Below are positions 1 to 12,712 of a DNA stretch of 64,000 nt, in pieces; position 1 is the stretch's first letter, and every line of letters starts with the position of its first letter. A program made the translations under genes and the position numbers. The stretch is taken from NCBI GenBank assembly GCA_026745465.1, contig JACYXH010000205.1, positions 1-64,000 on the forward strand, given 5' to 3'. This stretch comes from Lota lota (Eukaryota; Chordata; Actinopteri; Gadiformes; Lotidae). A model generated the notes under the pieces. It worked only from the letters and a program-made list of their open reading frames with translations. It made no database searches and was not told the origin of the DNA.

Positions 1-1457
1 GTCAAAACTTTAAGAAACCCGTTCTGCGTGGTGGTCTTGTGAAGGGACAACATAATCCTTAGCCCAAAGGGTCTCACAAAGACCGAGGGAATCCCTTAAG
101 CGTGACAAAAAACAACAATGAATAATACCTCATTTGATCTCAGTGTTTAGAGATAAATGTCAACCAACTGATCTACAAATGTGTAAGTGTGTGTGTGTAT
201 GTGTGTGAATTTGTGTGTGCGCGTGTGTATGTGTGTCTGTATTTGTGCGTGCGTGTGTCAATGTCAATGGCACTAAACATGTGATCATCGAAACTAAAGC
301 ACATTTGCATATCGAAATTGATTTCAAAATTCACTTGACATTGAGGTCTATCTTTTCCGAAACTTGGTAGGCAATTGTCATAAAAAATCCCATCTTATGT
401 AATGATTCATGCAACGATTGGCTGTTGCCAGAGTAGCACATAAAATACATTTCTACTTTGTTAATGACATCTCAAGGGTAACACAGTACAGCAAAAACGG
501 CATTGGTAAAGTGACTTCACTTGTTTACCAGACCCTTCTGTACCATATCATCTGCTATATTATCTGTCTATGAGCAACGTGTGACAAAACACTATGAAGT
601 GAGTTCTCTTGTCTCGCTTGACAGAAACTAAATTTGCAATATGGTTCAATATCACAATAGAGGCGCTTGATTGACTTTGGTAATCATGCAAGAACAGGCA
701 ATCCACTACATTATGCAGTCCTGGGTCCCAGAATGTCACTGTGCTCCACAAGTATGGTTGGTGGTTCCTTTGTGTTGTTTCCTACCCGATTATCTTTAAA
801 ATGTTTGGCTCATTTTCTAGTTATGAACACGACGGCGTCTAGTATCAGGCTAAAGGATTGAGGGCAAGAGCAATGACTCATAGGAAATAGGAGAGCAATA
901 GAGATGTGCCAGTTTTACACCATGGTCAAAACCTGTCTCTAGGCAACAAGGAACATGCTAGCTAAAGTTGTAACTTTTGAGAACAACAACAACCAGGTCA
1001 ACTGAGACCAAACAAGAGCATTTAGAAGTGTCTGGAAACTGTAAAAATGGACAAGCTGTAGTCTGAACTGCAGGCCACTATGTACCTGTATCGTTGTAAC
1101 TCTACAAGTTGTGCCTGCAGTCTCATTCATTCCCCTTATCTTTTAGAACATCTTCTTAACACCTTCATCTCTTCCCTTCCTGCACCATCTCACTCTCCAT
1201 CTTTTCCCTTTGTCAATCAAGCATTTTCTTCCCCTCTCTCTCTCTCTAACTCACAAACACACACACGCACGCACACACACACAACCGGTGCCTGTGAGAT
1301 CACCCCGGCAATCTCTTGTTGCTATGCAACCCTCTGTGTCTTATAAATTTGACAACAATCGAGTGCTTGATGATCATTTGAGCGTTGCAGTACAAAGCCC
1401 ACCTTTAGGTAATCGCTGTACGTTATGTGGGAGGGACGCGATAGAGGGAGGGCTCGA

Positions 1458-1539
1458 GGGGGGGGGGGGGGGGGGGGGGGGGGGGACAGCGGATTGAGGG
1501 ATGGGCCTACGAGGGGGCGGTGGGGGGGGGGGGGGGGGG
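1458..1539 (+). repeat. Two poly-G runs (28 and 18 nt)
   Basis: G28 at 1458-1485 and G18 at 1522-1539 are separated by 36 nt of G-rich sequence. Confidence 0.95.
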
Positions 1540-1851
1540 ATGTGTGTGGATGGATGTGATGAGTGATGCATGAGGTAGCTTCAGGAATAAACTGGGCATG
1601 GGCAGAAGAATATATGCCTGTACGTTTTCTTGATTCTGTTCAAAAAAGGATGTTTTGACACTTTTTGTCACAAGCAGAAACAAAAGAAGGAGGAGGAGAG
1701 GGGCTGGGTCTCACTACCACAACTGACGGTGTATTGTGAACAGCCGACTTCCTCCACGTGGATCCTAGCATCAGCTCTGCTGTGGGTTTTGATAGAGCAG
1801 GGGAAACGAGACAGAGAAACAGCGTCTGGCTGCTCAGGAGCAAAGCGAATA

Positions 1852-1863
1852 CTACAGAGAGAG

Positions 1864-1905
<42 letters not shown>

Positions 1906-1910
1906 GGGGA
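1852..1910. repeat. (GA)n followed by poly-G
   Basis: An imperfect GA repeat passes directly into a G run of about 15. Confidence 0.95.
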
Positions 1911-3092
1911 CCACAGCAGACGAACAAGTATATACGCTTTGTAATCCTCATCCCAAATGTCAACACAGACTCTGAGACACTCCCCCCAGTTCTGTCCGTT
2001 TGTTAGACAGAAAAAAGGGCCAGTGATTTAAAGTGGGCAAAGGCAGGATTGTCTCCATTTCCACAGCAGATGCCATAGGACCGGCTCGCAACGAAGAACC
2101 CCTCGCGTAATCCACCTGACACATGCTCTTGTCAAAGTGAGGTCAGCAGATAAGCTAGCAAAGCCCACTGAAATGAGTAGCATTAGAATCCATCACCGCA
2201 CCAATAGCATGCTGTGTGGAGCAGCGAGAAATGGGGGTTGGCAAAACAGCAAAAATGGACTGGATGTTTTTTAAAATCGATGAAATTCATAGAGTGAGTA
2301 GGGCTAATACTGTTTGCCTTTTTGTGGAGTAAATCTAAAGGTCATTGTGCAGTACGGGGACTCCTGATCGTAATTGAAACTCTAATAGCATAAAAGTTAA
2401 TGACCAAACTTATAGTACTTTATAGTAGATTATAATACTTGAATGATGAAATGCAGACACGGTTACATATTGAGGACATATTGGCCTTGAAGTTTATGAG
2501 CACACTGCTTTTCCTGCTCCAAAGAAGCAACACTCACAATTTATACCTATCACCACACTCGTTAAACTCACTGCTAGACTAAAGTCACTTGAAGGTCTTC
2601 AGAAGGCTTGAAGAGCAAGCAGATGGGAATAAACCCATTGCTGTTGTGTGTCGATTCATTTAGAATTAGCCACCACACAAAAATATAACACCAAACACAA
2701 TTTGGGACACGTGTACAACACAGATTAGCAGATTATGTATGAGAAAAATTATGTATGTATGTATGTATGATCTCTGCACAGATCCTACAATATCCCTCTC
2801 CTGCAATTCAAGGAAAGACTTGCAATACATGTGTCACAAATATCTTCTTATAACGATTAAAAAGGCTACATTTCCACAACATCCAAGCTACCACAGCTAG
2901 CTCAGCTCTCCACCACACGATCAAGCCTTCCCCGCTTTCCATTTCACTTGTGGAAACCTATCCCACGTTCCATGTTTGATGGCGTTGTTGTTGTTTCGCC
3001 GTAGTCAAAGATGACCTTTCCCTGACTGAAACAACTCAAGTCATACTCCTCCCCTACTGTTTTCAGCCTGAGGCCAGCCGGGTTCCCCCAAA

Positions 3093-3120
3093 CCCCCCCC
3101 CCCCCCCCCCCTCCCCCCCA
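3093..3120. repeat. Poly-C run
   Basis: C run interrupted once by T. Confidence 0.95.
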
Positions 3121-3413
3121 ACCTTACCCCCAACACATCCCCGCAGGGGACACGTACCTGTGCCACCTGAGCCCAATCTCGTCTTTGCCGTCTTTCCACG
3201 GGACCAGACTCTAACTGGAATGGACTGCTGCCACGCTCACAAGGCAGGCGGCTATATTTGCGTGGTAAACAAAAGTGCACCAACCGACAGTAAAAATGAG
3301 AATCTCTGCCATATAAAGTCGGCTTCTGTGCCAAATAGCATCCCCGACGTGTGGAATGGATGGGCAAAAGGCTCCCTGTTATGCCTGGGGATTCTCCAAA
3401 TCAAAGTGACTTC

Positions 3414-3542
<129 letters not shown>

Positions 3543-4094
3543 TTTTCTTTGCAGGGCAGATTACTCATATTTTCTGATTTCCTTCCATCCCAAATCACAA
3601 TGGTCTGAAGGCGTCCAAAAAGCACATGCAGCATGAATTTATGCATGACTACATGAGTGCACAATTACACACACACACACACACACACGCACACACACAC
3701 TCAGAAAAACACACAACACACCTGAGGGGTGTGAGTATGTCACTGTACGGCCTCTCTCAGTGTATTTTCCGGTGGTAGTAGTTGAAGGTACATGAGAGGC
3801 TCTGGGACCTCAGGGCCATTGAGAGAGGTCTCCTGCATGACTTAACCAACAGATGCGTAGAGAGGCACTCAGTCGGTCTGTCCAACCTGCCACTGCAGCC
3901 CGGGGTTGACCTTTGCTTTGAGGAGCACCCACAGCTCCAGATATATGGGGCCAATTACTCAGACTGCCTGCAAGTTGTAATTATTGTCTGTTTCTGGGGG
4001 TGGGAGGGAGAGAGATTAATTTGAAAATGTCATATTTTCCACTTTCCACACAAATGTTCTCCTTTCTCCGTCAAAGTGAACCAGATCTGGTCGG

Positions 4095-4147
4095 TGTTGG
4101 GGGCGTGGGGGGTGGGGGGTGGGGGTGGGGTGGGGGGGGGGGGGGGG
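4095..4147 (+). repeat. G/T-rich tract with G17 run
   Basis: Runs of G broken by T lead into an uninterrupted G run at 4131-4147. Confidence 0.9.
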
Positions 4148-4750
4148 TGAGGACTGGTAACAGCACCAGCGATATCGAAAGGACATCTGCAACAGCAGCT
4201 GGTATTGATTTCCGCTGTTAAAACGTCCAACAATAATTGTGTTAGTGCAGTGTGTCTGTGTGCTTGTCAGCAATATATATTGCAATATATATATATATAT
4301 ATATATGTTTATAAATTATAATCTTTTATAATTGTACTATTATTGTGTGATGTGTGGGTTTGGTGTGCATATACAAACTAGACAGTGACCAAAGTCACCT
4401 TTAAAATGATATCAACAGCATCACACAGCCAGACATAAACATGTCTGGGTGCGGCATGGCAGCATCTGTCTGTTGAGTCACCGACTCTCCGGTTAAATCA
4501 AACGGGAGAAAAAGAACAAATAGGAAGTGTTTCCTCTATTCCTCCAGCCTCAGTAACCCTGTGGTCTCCCCATGAACGATTCAGCTCAACTACTGTTGTG
4601 AGAGCCACCTAACACTCCAAGAAAACACATCACGGCTTCGTCAACACCAGTGCAAGTACGCCAGTCCTCCAAATGACCGACGACACATCGAATCCCCCTG
4701 ATCACACGTCAGGTAATGCCGGCCTGTACAGATGAGTGTTGCTACTATCA

Positions 4751-4859
4751 GGGTGGGGGGGGGGGGGGGGGGGGGGGGGGTGGGGGGGGGAGGGGGGGGG
4801 TGGGGGGGGGGGGAGGGGGGGGGGTGGGGGGGGGGGGGTGGGGGGGGGGGGGGGGGGGG

Positions 4860-4942
<83 letters not shown>

Positions 4943-4951
4943 GGGGGGGGT

Positions 4952-4987
<36 letters not shown>
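4751..4987 (+). repeat. 237-bp nearly pure poly-G tract
   Basis: Except for about a dozen single T, A or C bases the tract is all G on the plus strand. It contains many runs of more than ten G and could form numerous G-quadruplexes. It sits in a col19a1 intron, so the transcribed pre-mRNA would carry C. Such a tract is hard to sequence and its length should be treated as approximate. Confidence 0.97.
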
Positions 4988-5849
4988 CTTGCTCTTCACA
5001 GAGACCCAACATCCACACCTGCTTCTGATTAAGGATCCAATTAGACCAGCCAATCATGTCCTCCGCGCAGACATCGCGGCGGCCGCCCGCTAGCGCGGTG
5101 CCATCGTGTCACGTCAGGACACGGCTCGCTGGCTGTGCGAGAGAAAGGAGAAAAGAAAAAACACAGCCGGTTCCGTTACCACCCCCGCATATCCCCACCC
5201 CTGCCCACAGTTCTCCCTGCACTCTCCCGGCTGAAGCCTCAATAAAACAGGATTTGTTCCAGTTGTTTACGGAGGGGTGAAGAGGAGCGGCCGGGGCAGG
5301 AGGAGAGCGTGGCATAGAGCTGACAGCTGCCTGGCAGGGGCTCAAATTGCAGCTTAGCGGGGGTTTTTTTTCCCTCCATTCTGAGTGGCATGCATACAAT
5401 GGCTTCTTTAACTCCCCGCCATCTAAATATTTCCAAGGCACGGGTGGCTACCCAACGGGTGACTTAAGACACTGTTCCAACCCTTTCCCTGAGGTTCTGC
5501 ACGTGGCCGAAGACTTTCCGTTCCCAGAGCCACCTCGGTCACAGCACCTGTGTGTCAATTTGTGGCAGATCCGACTGCGGCCACTAGATGGCAAGCTAGC
5601 TACGTCCCCAAGAATGAGGGAAGAAAAAATGAAAAGGCAAGACAGAAGAGCCAATGAGGAAAGTGGGAGCTCTTGCTCAGTGCAGATTGATTGAGTCCTG
5701 AATGCATGCATGTATGATGTGTGTGTTGGGTAACATTGTTAATTAGGCAGTTTGGCAATTAGGCATTGAATCGGGTGGAGGAGTTTCTTTTTGTGCTTTT
5801 GCTGTGGGAGGGCTTGTGATGATGAGAGAAGAAGAAAAGCTGACAGAAG

Positions 5850-6025
5850 TGAGAAGCTGCAAAAGACAGAGAAAGAGAGAGCGGGAGAGGGACACAGGGA
5901 GAAGAGAGATAACAAGTGAGAACCAGAGCTAGAGAGAGGGAGAGAGACAGGAAGTGAGAAAGAGAGAGAGCGCAAGAGAGGGGAGCTAGAGAGAGTGAAA
6001 AAGACAGAGCGAGAAAGACAAAAAA
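5850..6025. repeat. GA-rich degenerate purine tract
   Basis: Purine-only stretches of GAGA, AGAAAG and GGGAG make this long tract low in complexity without a fixed unit. Confidence 0.8.
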
Positions 6026-7146
6026 GAAATCACTCTGTATCGTGCCTCTTTTCAAGTCGCAAACAATATAAACCAATACATGTGGCACTGCAAGGTTAGT
6101 CACAGAATGCCCCATATCATTGAGTCGAATAACCACTATCCAACTCGCCAGCAAATATCAAGGTCTTCTTCACACAGATGTGGCGCCTACAAACACCACA
6201 GCCTGGAGCAGTGGCAGAGAGAGAGAGAGAGAGGGGGAGGGAGGGAGGGAGGTAGAAAGAGCTATAGAATGAACGCCAACAGTGTCCCATGTGGGGACAG
6301 AATGGCTCTATAGCGCAGCCACGTCTCAACGCCAGCTCTGCTGCTGGATTTGAAGCATTGACTCCTTGACTTTAACAACCTTCAGAGAGGCGGCAGACAT
6401 GGTAAGGTGGAATTATGTGATTTCAAATTGTTTTATGTAGTGTGAATAAAGAAAACGAACACCCCCCCCCCCCCCCCCCCCCCTGCCCGCCACAGAAAAA
6501 TCTCTATTCAAAATGTGCGCTCTGCTTTTACTAAGCAGACGGAAGTGTTTTTGTGAACTGGCGGCCCGTTTGGCCGCGCACGGAGCCAGCCCCTCCTCTA
6601 GAATGTTCTTAATGGAGGCCGGTGTTTCAGTCTTGGCTCCGGCAGCAGCACTCTCTCGCAGGGAGAGGGTTTGAGGTGGGCATCGCTCGTTCACCGGAAA
6701 CGGCCGGGATCCTGCGTTTACACACGCTGAGCGTGTCATTTCCTGCATCATCCAAAAAATAGCATACGAGCGGTGGAGAAAAAAAAAGAGATCTGCCTTG
6801 AATAAAACCCCCGGCTCATTTTACAGAACAAATATTTGAGGTCAGGAAAGAAAAGAATATACATCGCAGAGATCCACAGGGCACTTACGCCGAGTGGCCC
6901 CGAGGTGAGTCTTATGGTTCATATCACTCAGCACGCATAACAGATTACCGCCCGCTCCCTCACCACCATCTGTGTAATATCAGGACACTGTCAGTGGAGG
7001 TGCACTGCGCTCTGGCATGCCATTAAAGTGGACACAGATGAATGTGTCTAAATCGGTCGAGGGGCAGCCTGGGAATGTGTGGGGAAGGAGCGCGTGCATG
7101 GCAGGATGTTCCAGTGGGTTCATCTCCAGCAGCACCGCCTCCATCT

Positions 7147-7593
7147 CCAGCAGCAACACATCCACTACCACCACCACCACCACCACCACCTCCAGCACTA
7201 ACACATCCGCTACCACCACCACCACCTCCAGCACTAACACATCCACCACCACCACCACCACCTCCAGCACTAACACATCCGCTACCACCACCACCACCTC
7301 CAGCACTAACACATCCGCTACCACCACCACCTCCAGCACTAACACATCCGCTACCATCACCACCACCTCCAGCATCGACACATCCACCACCCTCACCTCC
7401 AGCACTAACACATCCACTACCACCACCACCTCCAGCATCAACACATCCACCACCCTCACCTCCAGCACTAACACATCCCGTACCACCACCACCTCCAGCA
7501 CTAACACATACGCTACCACCACCTCCAGCACTAACACATCCCCTACCACCACCACCTCCAGCACTAACACATCCGCTACCACCACCACCTCCA
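7147..7593. repeat. (ACC)n-containing minisatellite
   Basis: Units of CTCCAGCACTAACACATCC followed by GCT/ACC and a variable (ACC)n stretch are repeated about 13 times. Variants carry CAGCATCAACACATC or CAGCATCGACACATC. All unit lengths are multiples of 3, so five of the six frames stay open across the array, giving spurious Pro-, Thr-, Gly- and Val-rich open frames. No promoter or conserved domain accompanies them. Confidence 0.92.
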
Positions 7594-7919
7594 TAAACCC
7601 ACCCTAGTCTCACAAGTCTGACTTTAGAGTATTCATCTAAAATGTGATAGACTGTAATAAAGTGTCTGTAAAGGTTTCAAATCAACACCGTGTAGACCGG
7701 CTTCTGTATAAATAACCTTATTAAAATCTCCTGCTGAAGCTTCATCCATGCGCACTAATTCGTTTCTCTACAGCTGAAATCTCCCTAACGAAACAGGAAA
7801 CAAGGCGTAACTTTGCCCTTTCAGTTTCTGGTTTCAGGCCCAGGCTCTGTGCCGTCTCCCCCCAGAAGATCTGCTATAAGATAGTAGGACTACTGGGTCC
7901 CAGATTACCCCCACCCTAA

Positions 7920-8075
7920 CACCACTGTCACCACTACCACCCCCCAAACGACCACCACCATCACCATCAACCCCAACATACAACAGCCATCATCATCACC
8001 ACCACCACCACCACCACCACCGCAACCTCCGCCACTACCATCATCTCAACCTCCTCCACCACCACCACCACCACC
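7920..8075. repeat. (CAC/CAT)n trinucleotide-rich tract
   Basis: An irregular run of ACC, CAC and ATC trinucleotides continues the low-complexity character of the minisatellite about 330 bp to its left. Confidence 0.85.
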
Positions 8076-8312
8076 ATGACCACCACCCACACGCTACCTC
8101 TGTGTCATCTCCTGCTCGGGAAACAGGGTCTTCCACCCCCTGGCTCGGGGCGGTGGTCCAGGGGTCTTCTCCATGCAAGCTGGGCCCCTCCTGCTGAAGC
8201 AGAGCGGCAGGTGCACACCACAGGTGAGATGGAACGCTTGACTGTGTTGACTGTGAACGCTTCAGGGGCCCTGCATGTTGGCTTCAGCGCTACATGGATA
8301 ATGTTAGCTGTA

Positions 8313-8351
<39 letters not shown>

Positions 8352-8594
8352 ACACAAGCGCACACTCATTGCAGAATCACAACTCGCACACAAACCTGGC
8401 TTCTTACGACTGCCAACTACACAGGTCCGTCCGCCAATGAGCGCGAATATTTCAGGGCGCTCAGGAACAAAGCTTTAAAAAAGAAAACCCCTCATTGCTT
8501 GGACAGCCGTAGCCACAGCGTGTGACACACATTACCTACAACAGTTGCCCTCTGTCACAGGTCCGGTCCAGTCACCCCAATTCAAATGACATAC

Positions 8595-8633
8595 CTCGAT
8601 GTGGCTGGCACCTTGAGGTCCAGCTGACCCCAT
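8595..8633 (-). CDS. col19a1: Probable col19a1 exon at a triple-helix interruption
   Basis: After acceptor atgtgtcag the 39-nt phase-0 stretch reads MGSAGPQGASHIE and ends at a strong donor GAG|GTATGT. GSAGPQGAS fits a Gly-X-Y exon whose last residues leave the helix. In human COL19A1 the corresponding place (GIQGIHQ...) also exits the helix. The leading Met and pyrimidine-poor acceptor lower confidence. It would be the most 3' exon visible here, 8.5 kb from the GKR exon. Confidence 0.5.
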
Positions 8634-9088
8634 CTGACACATGACATTCTATTAGTGTTCGCGTGACCCCCGGCCGACACGGGATACAACATTTTGAAAA
8701 TGCTTGGAGAGCCATTAGACACGGGAGCGGCAGGATGCGTGTGGGGCAGGGAAAGGGGGGGAGGAGGGGGGGGCCCGGGGCGGCGGCCCCTGATGAAGTC
8801 TGACACGGGAGCCGCGGGGGACACATTGTACCGTGTGCCGTGTGCCAGCGTCGGCGTATCGGGAGTGCGCGGCGGGATGACGGGTGTCTGTATGAAGGGC
8901 CGCGCATCGGCCAGCTATAGCAAAGGGCCCCGCATCGTTCGCTCGGAGGATGTGTTGACCTACATTACCCCTTGTTGAACATGACTGAGGAGTGGGGAGA
9001 CAGAAAAGTATGAAAAAAAAGCTCTTCACACCGACCGGGTACACAAAAGAACTGAAGTAATCAAATGCAGGCACACACACGCACACTG

Positions 9089-9124
<36 letters not shown>

Positions 9125-10361
9125 ACACATAAACACACAGCCACACGCACACGTATATAAATGCAGCGGTAAGAGCCGTTGAACAATGTGCAATCAAACC
9201 CGTGGCCCCTTTCAAGGTCCTGGCCCACTGAATGTGTCGCTGTAATTAATTGGCCGATTAATGTGTGTTTATTCTGGACATCGGTGGATCCAGCCGTACT
9301 GGGCCTCACTGGGAGAACACAGAGACATACTGATAAATCACAGCCCCCCGCGTGGATCTCCCTGCGCATGTGCCAAACACCACCACCGCCCCCCCACCCC
9401 CCACCCACCCACCCACCGCCCCAGCACCACCAGTCCCCAGCTCCCGTAGCCCCTCTTCTCGCCAAACCCGGGATTCAATTATAAAAAAAAGAAAACCTTC
9501 CCATAGCGGATCCGGTCAAAACTTTGTTTCATTCCCCCCACTTGACATTGGCTAGATTAATTGCCTGGTGCGCGGGACAACTGGGTTACTTCCCAGTGTA
9601 ATCTCGGTGTCAGAAACGCACAACTCGTTCTCTACTGATGATTTTTTTTTTGGGGGACGGAGCAGAAACCGGAGCCATTTTATGTACGACAAATGCCTGT
9701 AAAAAAGCACGGGGTGTGAATCGCAAAGTCTCAGCTGTGAGCCCTGGCCGACCTGTAAATTCTTATCTCTGTGTTGCGCGCCGTCGCAGGGTCACGGCGG
9801 ACCTTTAACTACATATCTGCATTACGCTTCTGTATTTAAACGTTCCCTTTTAAGCAGGCATTCGCTGCTGCTCGCCGAATCACAGAGTTATCTGAGGTTA
9901 GAACAACTGAGCATATGGTTATTATCACCCTGCGGTTTTATTAAAGATGTGGAAATGCGTGGGCCTAGTTATGCTACCTGGTGTGACAAAGAATTCCTAG
10001 TAGAATCCTGTTTTATATTGTGCACATTTTATGCAGAGTGTATTATGCTGAAAGCAGTTGTCTAAGTGAATTGGTAGAATTTGTAGTTTTCTGTAAGCAT
10101 GGGAGTCAGTTTTGTTCTGAATCAAACACTGTGTTTTGCCTCATGGAGTGCTAGGTGCAGAGCTAGTGTGAACCCTTGGCTGGGTTGTGTGTTTGTTTTG
10201 AAGAAGAAAAAGATGAGAGTAATGGAAAAGACACACGGAAAGTAACTTCCAGGGTCCGGACAGACTAGGAAGGTACTCCTGCAGGGAATACCGCAGATCA
10301 AAGGTGGGCGACGGGGGCAAAACATACAACAGCTTCGGGTTTAAGGTTATCTATTTTACAC

Positions 10362-10470
<109 letters not shown>

Positions 10471-11936
10471 TTGCCCCCACACACACACAAACCCCTTTAT
10501 AAACAACCCCTATTATTATTGTAGAATGATACTTCAACAATAGTAAAAGGTACACATTACCCACTTTAGAGTTATTCTATCTTGCCCATCTACATGTATG
10601 TCACAAGCATTGTACTGTTCCCCACTACATGTGGATTTCTGGCTCAACTCATGAGCCAGAAATTGAGCGCTTTGCTCTTTCAACATGTCAAACAAATCCA
10701 ACGTTTCCCGTTGGTAAACGTTAATATTATGGTAAAACGGAAAGAAAAAGAAATCAGGCATAACACTTAATTACATAACTGAAGACGATCGAGATCCACA
10801 TAATGAAAAGATAATCATGCAAACAAACTAAACATTATAATTGAAGAGGATGCAAACCATCAAACGTTTCCACCATCTTTTAACAGCACTGAGGGAAAGC
10901 CAAATCATTTATACATCCCATTCCCTGTCATTTACATCCTGCTTCCTGTCGAAGCAAACAGGCTGACACAAAACAAACCACACTAAATCCCACTCAAACT
11001 GCAAGCTTTTTAAGCAATTCAAGAATTTACACCATTAATGACAGGTCAGAACATGCATTGTTTCATCCATTTGAGCCACAAGCCTTCCACAATGAACCTG
11101 TGACAGCCAACGCTGCCGTACTTCATAATTCAGCTCTGCGTGGGCTCGGGTGGAGGTCAACCGGCTGTCACCGTCTCATCTGTGGCCGTGTCATGCCTGC
11201 CTCCAACACGGAACCACATTGACCACTGCCAAGCGTTCCCCCACCCACCCCCCGGCCCCACCCCTCGCCTACTAACTGAGTCATAACTCGCTCTCTTGTC
11301 AATGTCACTATCTGTTTGCATCGCCTAGCAGACACTCCTTCCGATCCAAATGAACCCCAGCAGCAAAGTGCACTAGCCGTAATATAATATGAACGTCACA
11401 TGCCGAGCGAGCATGATTATTCCATAACAACATTTGGCATTTTGTTTTCATGTGGGCAGAAGAGAATCAGAAAAAAATGGTTAATTCTGGTAACAGCACA
11501 CATTAGGATTCTGGGCCATAGAAAAGATTTGTTTAAAAAGCTAATTTGGTTAAATGCCAACGCATGTTTATCTTTACAATGAGAATGCATCGATTTGCGT
11601 CAAAATAGATGAATATGATTGACACTAAAGTGACACTTTAGTGCCAGCTTAAAAAAAAAACTAAAAACAGTTAAGGCACAGATTTGATACGGGTGACGCA
11701 AGACCTCATCTATCATAATAACCTAACCTGCAATGCAACAATGCAGATGGGGGGGGGGGGGGTCTACACATCCAAGGTCTCCTCCCGTCTGCTTTAGTCT
11801 CACACACCGAGAGCAGTATCACGGACACATGAAGGTCACCGATAAGAGGAGGCGGATGTTGGAGAAGTGGAATACACTCATGTGTTCGTCATAACACAGG
11901 AGCTTGCTGGCCTGCTGCGTGTCTTGTGCTCATTCT

Positions 11937-11938
<2 letters not shown>

Positions 11939-12019
<81 letters not shown>
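11939..12019. repeat. (CA)n microsatellite
   Basis: A perfect CA repeat of about 40 units, ending in CAAACAAA. Confidence 0.98.
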
Positions 12020-12023
<4 letters not shown>

Positions 12024-12330
12024 AACAAAAACACACTATGCACGTGAATAACAAACACAGAGATCACCTCCAGATTAGCGATTACCCATGCCGCCATGCG
12101 GTTATCTGGCTAACCCAGTTGCCAAGCACAGGGGAACCATGCGCAAATGGGCTGCCCTTGGCTTCAGCACCAGCGAACCGTTACCGCTTGTGGCTCCCGG
12201 CACTGGCAGAATCGGACATTAGCAGCAGTAGCCATGTTTTTTTTTATTACATTCCCCTACATAAAACTAACGCCCACCAGAGGGTCCAAACACAGTACTA
12301 ATGGCTTTGGCAGTACTGGACATGGCTTCT

Positions 12331-12712
12331 ACATTCTACTACCGTCGACCAGAGAATGGGCATGACTAGAATCGTAGCTAGGTGTTTAACAATCTCCTCC
12401 AAAAAACTACCGTGGACCAGAGAATGGACATGACTAGAATCGTAGCTAGGTGTTTAACAATCTCCTCCAAAAAACTACCGTGGACCAGAGAATGGACATA
12501 ACTAGAATCGTAGCTAGGTGTTTTACATTCTCCTCCAAAAAACTACAGTCGACCAGAGAATGGACATGACTAGAATCGTGGCTAGGTGTTTAACAATCTC
12601 CTCCAAAAAACTACCGTGGACGAGAGAATGGACATGACTAGAATCTGAGCTAGGTGCTTTTCTTTCCCCAGGACGAAACTACCTTGGACCAGAGAGTGTT
12701 AACACACTGGAG
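12331..12712. repeat. 68-bp tandem array, about 5.5 copies
   Basis: The word ACYRTSGACCAGAGAATG and its variants recur at 12341, 12409, 12477, 12545, 12613 and 12681, spaced exactly 68 bp every time. Each unit includes GACTAGAATCGTAGCTAGG and CTCCTCCAAAAAA. Copies differ only by substitutions until the last one diverges. The unit is not a multiple of 3 and shows no coding or structural-RNA signature. It lies in a col19a1 intron. Confidence 0.95.

Noticed and set aside
4641..5093. Overlapping open frames of 98-138 codons rich in Gly or Pro on both strands
   Set aside because: They are produced by the poly-G tract and carry no domain, start context or splice support.
5347..5694. 115-codon open frame on the plus strand in a GC-rich patch
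   Set aside because: No similarity I recognise and no supporting signals; opposite strand of a col19a1 intron.
6880..6920. Good donor motifs on both strands within 40 bp (GTGAGT plus, GTAAGT minus)
   Set aside because: Neither is preceded by a recognisable exon; this looks like chance.
8105..8365. Minus-strand Gly/Pro-rich open frame (GGAQLAWRRP...)
   Set aside because: It lacks a Gly-X-Y repeat and ends in a microsatellite.
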